Assembly (NCBI RefSeq): GCF_037042905.1
Contig: NC_087252.1
Span: 14,317,201 to 14,381,200 of the forward strand
Length of the DNA stretch: 64,000 nucleotides
DNA from: Lytechinus pictus
Taxonomy: Eukaryota; Echinodermata; Echinoidea; Temnopleuroida; Toxopneustidae
Reading direction: 5' to 3'
The notes beneath the pieces were generated by a model. It worked only from the letters and a program-made list of their open reading frames with translations. It did no database searches and had not been told where the DNA came from. The position numbers and the translations under genes were made by a program. Below are positions 58,999 to 64,000 of this stretch, in pieces; position 1 is the first letter of the stretch, and the number at the start of each line of letters is the position of its first letter.

Positions 58999-59717
58999 CA
59001 AAAGTGTACTTGGCATTCGCCCGTACGTTATTCCTCAGTATTTCCGCAAGATTTTTAGCTGGGATGCAAAGAATTGACAAATTGTGCTATCAAATTAAAA
59101 ACTCGCTTTAGTGCGTACCTATACATGTAATTAAAAACTCGCTTTAGTATGTACTTATAATGTAATTATGTACATAATGTACGGTATTTTCAAATTTTCT
59201 TTCGAAATGCGCACCTGGTAAAATGCACATTGTCTCCTTTCGGATAAAATAAAATGAGATATCTTCCATCTTACTTGAAAATTCTTTTGATATTTGTGGC
59301 ATCAGGACATTTACTATACATTCAATGGATAAACGACTCGAAATCGAAGAATTTAAGTTGCGTAAAAAACTTTTCACAAACTTTTATTTTGAGAGAATCG
59401 CGGTTTTATGTTTCACTGTGCCATGTGTGTTTGTGTGTAATATCCAAATTTGAAATGCATATTTATGAGACTTATAGTTTGACACTCTGAATAAAAATAA
59501 TTCCATATCAAAGATAATAAAAAATATGATGATAATCCGTCAAAATTCTTTCAGATGTTACGCTAAAAATGACACTTTCACGCAAAATTGCGCTTGGCAT
59601 CCGGCCGTACGCTATTCCTGGGTATTTTTGCAAAACTATTAGCTGGGATGCCAAGCATTAGCAAGCATTAACAAATTTTGCCGTCCAAAGTATAAAAAAT
59701 CGTTTTGGCCGGTCTAC

Positions 59718-60733
59718 TATGATTGTCGTATCATGGATAAGAAGCCAGGCAAGAGTATTCAAGCCCTTTGTATCAGCTAGGGTTGGAGAAGTTCAAAGTA
59801 GCTCTGACCCAAGTCAGTGGAGACACGTCCCAGGTAGTCTGAATCCAGCAGATGACATATCACGAGGTATATCTGTTGATCAACTACATGACAGATGGAA
59901 AACAGATGGAAAATTGTCTACGCCTGCCTGATGACCAGTGGCCACAATATGAATTACAGGCAGGTACATGTACTTCGGCTGGAGCTGAAGAGAGACGGAA
60001 TGTGAAAGCAGTTATGCATATAGCAAGCCCTGAAGTTGTTGACTGCACAAGAGTATCCAGCTGGAGACGACTTCTAAGAATCACAGCATATGTCTTGAGA
60101 TTTGCTCGAATTCTGAAGAGCAAGATCCAGAAGAATGCAGTACCTGATGTTGAATTCACTCTTACACCATCAGAATTGAGTGAAGCTGAGAAGTACTGGG
60201 TAATCAAAGCACAACAAAGTCTAAAACCAATATATGAGAAAGGTGAATTCAAGGCGCTAACTTCCTTTCTAGATGATGAAGGCGTGCTGAGAGTAGGTGG
60301 CAGAGCAGAAAACCTGAGAACATCGTATGAATCCAAGCATCCCGCTCCATTGCCATCAAATCATCATGTGTCATTTATCATCACCAGACACATGCATGAA
60401 CTAGGTCATCACGGCATCGCCACGACGACTGCCAAAACTAGGATAAAGTTTTGGATTCTACAGGGACCTAAGCTAGCCAAGACAATCAAGTTCAAATGTG
60501 TAGTATGCAGAATGAATGATCACAAGAATGAAACACAGATGATGGCTGATCTTCCAGATATGAGAATGGCATCATTCACACCGCCATTCCATTTCACTGC
60601 CATAGACTATTTTGGACCAATAGCAGTGAAAGTGAGCAGGAACAAGACGGCTAAATACTATGGAGTAATATTTACCTGCCTGAATACTAGAGCCGTCCAC
60701 CTAGAGTTAGCTGTTGATTGTTCAACTATGTAG
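59718..60733 (+). pseudogene. BEL RNase H end and integrase N-terminal and core start
   Basis: The frame resumes as MIVVSWIRSQARVFKPFV, with VPGSLNPADDISRG, and shifts frame near 59900. The frame 59852-60733 holds VLRVGGRAENL, the integrase zinc motif (RHMHELGHHG..KCVVCR) and the start of the core (FTAIDYFGPIAV, first Asp; NTRAVHLELAVD). It stops at TAG about 60731, where a sense codon is expected. Confidence 0.9.
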
Positions 60734-61484
60734 TTTATCCAAGTTCTGAGGAGGTTTTTCTCAATACGTGGGCAACCAGCTAGGTTGCTCAGTGACAACG
60801 GCACCTAGTTCATTGGAGCTGATCGAGAACTACGCGAGATGGCTGGAGTGAAACAGAACTGAAAGACTTTTGTGCTGAAAGGGGAACAGTCTGGCAGTTT
60901 ACCACCCCATCGGCACCCCATCAGAATGGTTGCGCTGAGTCACTTGTCAAGTCCTGTAAATCAGCGCTGAAGAAAGCAGTAGGTAGTCAAACATTAACTC
61001 CATTTGAACTCTATACCTGTCTGAAAGAGGTAGCGAATCTGGTAAATCAACGACCAATTGGCCGACCTGTGAACGACCCAGACGACGGTGCCTATCTTTG
61101 CCCGAATGACATGCTACTTGGTAGATCATCGACAACTGTATCCCAAGGACCATTCATCGAATCGCGAAATCCAAGACGTCGCGTAGAGTTCGTGCAGCAG
61201 ATAGTGAGTGCTTTTTGGAAGAACTGGAACAGAGACGTTTTTCCATTACTTGTACCACGCAAAAGATGGAACACTGAAAGACGTAATGTACGCGCGGACG
61301 ATGTCGTCGTGATAGCAGAACCAAATGCAATTAGAGGAAAATGGACTCTAGGTCGGGTCATTCATGTATATCCAGGTCTGATGGACACATTCGCAACGTC
61401 AAAGTAAAGACTGTGGACTCTGAACTGAGAAGACCCATCAACAAGATAGTTGTTATTTATCCTGCTGAGGGATATGATGATTGA
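60734..61484 (+). pseudogene. BEL integrase core end and DUF5641-like C-terminus
   Basis: Frameshifted pieces show the second catalytic Asp (LSDNGT, about 60790, followed by a TAG) and the Glu (GCAESLVKSCK, about 60930-60965). The frame 61069-61407 has the BEL-specific C-terminal domain (PNDMLLGR, FWKNWNRDVFPLL, ADDVVVIAEPNAIRGKWTLGRV), and a final piece VVIYPAEGYDD ends at about 61484. This C-terminal domain is diagnostic of BEL/Pao pol. Confidence 0.88.
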
Positions 61485-61784
61485 ATTTATGAAAATACAT
61501 ATTCATGTAAAGTCAGTCATGCGTAAGTTGAATTAACATTGGTAAAATATGAAGAAAAAAAATTACATTGGATAACAGTGTTATCTAGTTTATTTTGCTC
61601 AGACTATTATATTCAGGATTATTTTCAGGATTTCAGTTAATTCACCTTACCCAAGATATGTTAAAGGTGCAATTTAAAAGTTATTATTATGCAATTTGTA
61701 TATTAAGAAGTAGAACTTGAAAATTCGTGAAAAAAAGGGTTTAATTTTGTAAACTTTCAATATCCCCTTTTTGGGCGGGGAGGA
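61485..61784 (+). other. BEL 3' untranslated region with polypurine tract
   Basis: About 300 AT-rich bases end in GGGCGGGGAGGA (61773-61784), directly before a TG-starting LTR, the usual place for a retrotransposon polypurine tract. Confidence 0.55.
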
Positions 61785-63448
61785 TGTTTCCGTGAAACAG
61801 TTCATTTTTTATGAATTTTAACGAACACCATATTTTACTTGTAATGATACCATAAATTTTCCCAGGATACTTTGCAGCCACAATATTTCAACGATGAAGT
61901 AGTTGTTGATTTTGAGGACGGAAAATTGCCCTCAAATTTCTGATTTGTTGCGGGACTGATATCGCCCAAAGAGTAAGTAGTATGAAAAATAGATAGACAA
62001 AGTTATTAATGATGTAAAGAGGAAAGAAATCTGATAAACCATGATGAAGATGTTTTATGATTAAAGTTTGATGTCAATATTATTATTTACATAGAAATTA
62101 CTTAAAGTGGTTCGCTATGCGAACGCGTAACGAGTGAAGTATGTCAGTTTCAGAAACAAATATTGAAAACAAAGACTGTAGAATTCATGAACAATTATTA
62201 GGATTTATTTATTTGCTCGATAGGTTGTTGTTTCAACAAGGTATTGAAATTTTAATACAAATCACATGTTTTATTGGTGAGATTAAGCTATGTCAAATTC
62301 GATACAAGTTACAAGATTTGTTGTCTGACAGTGGCGGCCATTTTGTGACAAGGTTACGACTTAATTACATTTATAAATTAGGCCCAAGGTTTATGTCGAA
62401 ATAAGATATGAATTTTTAGAGCATGTAGATTAAATAATGCCTGAGATAAAGGCTGAATGTTTTATGAGGTTTACAATAAAATCTTGAAGCTGTGTTACAT
62501 ATAAGAAGAATTGTAAGAGCAATTATATTTATCTAGTTATTTAGTTATTTAGTTATTTCCTCTCTAAGGATATCCATAGCCAAGAATGATAAAGAACATT
62601 CGAGAACGTGTTTGTAAAAGCTTTTGTTCTGCAGGCCTCTTGCCTATTTAAAGGCCAAGGAGTTTTATTTTTGAATAGGGAAAAGCAAACAATAGGATTC
62701 CAGTGGTAGTGGAAATGAACAATAGGATTAGCTACACTGTTGATTTCAATGAGGTCATTCAAGAGTCTTCTGGAATTTGACTGCTCCTGAAAGAAGAATG
62801 TTTTTTAAAAGACAACACTAGAACCTTCCATAATAGTGAATACCATAGAAGCCTCTAGAATAGTGAATACTAGAATGATCTAGAATAGTTGAAATGTGCA
62901 TATATAGCTGTAGTTTCTTCAAGGACATGATCACATCATATTAGATCACTTGATCACATCAGATCCCTTCATCATCAGATCAGAACTCAGAGTTTCACGC
63001 CAGACTTTATGTCAGAGCAGAGTTTATTTCCACCTGGAATATTTATCTTCTGTGGAATTATTTGCCCGCCATCAATAAACTGTTTGCAGTTATTTTGAAA
63101 GAGGAATTCTCAGTTCCCATCGAGATCATCAACCTGTTTAATGAACGCTTTTCAACCCATGGATTGCTAAATTTGACTGTTATTCATCATCAACATCGTC
63201 TTCACGGACATTTCAACTCGTTACAGTGACTCTTGTTATTCATCGTGCTTCAACATCAGTTTCATCATCGCCATAATTGTGAACTTTTATCTGGATACTA
63301 TCATTTGGATTATTATCGCAATCTCAAGAGACGTAAGACCATTCTCAATTTATGATTTGTAAATGTATAATTAATTTCCTGTAATAAAAACAAATTCAAC
63401 TTCAACACTCAAAAATATTTCATTGTTATTTGTTGCAGTATCGTAACA
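61785..63448 (+). repeat. Long LTR (TGTT..AACA, 1664 bp)
   Basis: It begins TGTTTCCGTG and ends GTATCGTAACA, matching the TG..CA rule with extended TGTT/AACA inverted ends. A purine tract precedes it and a primer site follows at 63457. Internally there is a TATATAGC promoter-like box (about 62900) and AATAAA signals (about 62477, 63074, 63383). The other LTR of the pair is not in the window, so the boundary is inferred from ends and context only. It is either the BEL 3' LTR, the 5' LTR of the next element, or both. Confidence 0.65.
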
Positions 63449-63456
63449 AATAATTT

Positions 63457-63473
63457 TGGGGGCTTGTCCGGGA
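63457..63473 (+). other. tRNA-Pro-type primer binding site
   Basis: TGGGGGCTTGTCCGGGA lies 8 bp after the LTR end. It differs by one base from the complement of the tRNA-Pro 3' end used by many retroelements (TGGGGGCTCGTCCGGGA). It marks the start of an internal region reading rightwards. Confidence 0.8.
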
Positions 63474-63665
63474 AACGAAAGCCAATTTGCACAAAAAGCC
63501 AATTTGAAATTAAAACCAGTTTTTCGGAAATCGAACCCCAATTTGAGACGAAAGTCAAGTTGAAACAACAGCCAATTTGAATTGAAAACATTTTGGAAAT
63601 TTTTGGAAAGTTCTAGAATATACTGTACTGTGTTATTACTTGCATGTATTTCTGTATATTTCACT

Positions 63666-64000
63666 ATGGCTACGTTTGATGTTGAAGAATTTCTTGCAAT
63701 GACAGAATTGTCATATGACCAGAATTGTCATATGACCATTTGAAGTCACTGAAGAAAGATGATTTGATAAGTTTGTGATCATTTGGGTGTATCTCTAGCC
63801 CCAGGTTTAAAGAAGGCAGAGATAATTGACTTGTTAGCTAGTCACATGAAGCTTACAGAGGAGTCTGAAACTTCAATCAATATGTCAGAGGATTCTCAGA
63901 TTAGACTTGCAAAATTTGAAATGGAAAGGAAAATGAAAGAAAACCTTGAAAAAGAAAGAATCAGAGAAAACCTTGAAATGGAGAAAATAAACATTGAGAA
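63666..64000 (+). pseudogene. LTR-retrotransposon gag N-terminus, frameshifted, runs off window
   Basis: ATG at 63666 begins MATFDVEEFLAMTELSYDQN, then a 17 bp tandem duplication (63704-63720 / 63721-63737) shifts the frame. Later segments in other frames read VSLAPGLKKAEIIDLLASHM (a SAP-like helix-turn region common at the N-terminus of some Gypsy gags) and then a charged coiled-coil-like stretch (LAKFEMERKMKENLEKE...). This differs from the BEL gag at 46595, so it belongs to another element. The remainder lies outside the window. Confidence 0.75.

Larger units (their letters stand above)
53657..59717. mobile_element. 6.1 kb insertion with two-tier palindromic ends (7 bp TSD TATGATW)
   Basis: GTAGACCGGCCAAAACG-type ends (53657; complement ending 59717) are flanked by TATGATA and TATGATT, and the BEL RNase H frame (DSMI / MIVVSW) is precisely interrupted. 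The left side has two tandem ~590 bp units (53697-54276 and 54277-54870), each starting with CATCC..AGCTAAAA and containing GCGTACGG or AACGTACGGGCGGATGCCAAG. The right side has the inverted partners (57110-57505 plus 59005-59690), split by another insertion. The middle holds a GCGAGC satellite, a SINE and a dispersed repeat. No transposase is seen. Confidence 0.85.
46455..61484 (+). mobile_element. BEL/Pao LTR retrotransposon split by two insertions
   Basis: A BEL-type gag, zinc knuckle, DSG protease, RT with YMDD, RNase H, integrase and a C-terminal DUF5641-like domain occur in order. Removing 47108-50866 and 53657-59717 leaves about 5.2-5.5 kb, normal for BEL. Stops and frameshifts show that the copy is inactive. 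The 5' LTR is missing or unrecognised beside the Gypsy LTR; a purine tract and a TG-starting LTR lie 300 bp past the stop. Confidence 0.88.

Overview
This is an AT-rich, intron-bearing eukaryotic window with no bacterial or organellar signature. I found no conventional single-copy host gene. It is a heap of nested transposable elements. The mix (PIF/Harbinger with its MYB partner gene, BEL/Pao, short-LTR Gypsy, an RNase H-bearing non-LTR element, a tRNA-derived SINE, G-run-rich MITEs, TTTTGTCT..CCTGC-type dispersed repeats) points to a marine invertebrate, most likely an echinoderm such as a sea urchin; the species is an inference.

Layout. 1-870 is a foldback element with ~300 bp arms. 870-9485 is gene-poor sequence with hairpins and homopolymer runs. 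9486-28067 is an 18.6 kb composite bounded by a perfect 19 bp inverted repeat and ACCAGT/ACTGGT arrays. Inside it lie two inverted 1.18 kb elements (9722-10903, 25859-27031), each with its own 8 bp target duplication, and between them a ~14.9 kb PIF/Harbinger transposon. Both Harbinger genes read as intact spliced frames: a six-exon MYB/SANT gene on + (11232-16543) and a four-exon DDE transposase on - (22079-18917). They converge.

28068-31908 holds a polypyrimidine tract and a 5'-truncated, frameshifted RNase H-bearing non-LTR retrotransposon on the minus strand. 31909-46454 is a Gypsy-class retrotransposon with 143 bp LTRs, originally about 5.3 kb, expanded by two insertions: 33555-37579 (8 bp TSD, terminal 15 bp iteron arrays) and 40891-46153 (TTGC-rich subterminal repeats, itself carrying a foldback and smaller MITEs). 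46455-61484 is a BEL/Pao element, originally about 5.5 kb, split by 47108-50866 (4 bp TSD, CCGTAACG iterons) and by 53657-59717 (7 bp TSD, two-tier palindrome, itself invaded by a 1.5 kb element with a 117 bp minisatellite). 61785-63448 is a long TGTT..AACA LTR followed by a tRNA-Pro-type primer site and a broken gag that runs off the window.

The most notable results are the apparently intact two-gene Harbinger with a duplicated internal MYB exon; the recurrence of a degenerate ~110 bp satellite with core GCGAGCGCGAAGCGCGAGC inside three otherwise unrelated insertions; and several unclassified elements whose exact borders can be read because they interrupt retrotransposon reading frames.
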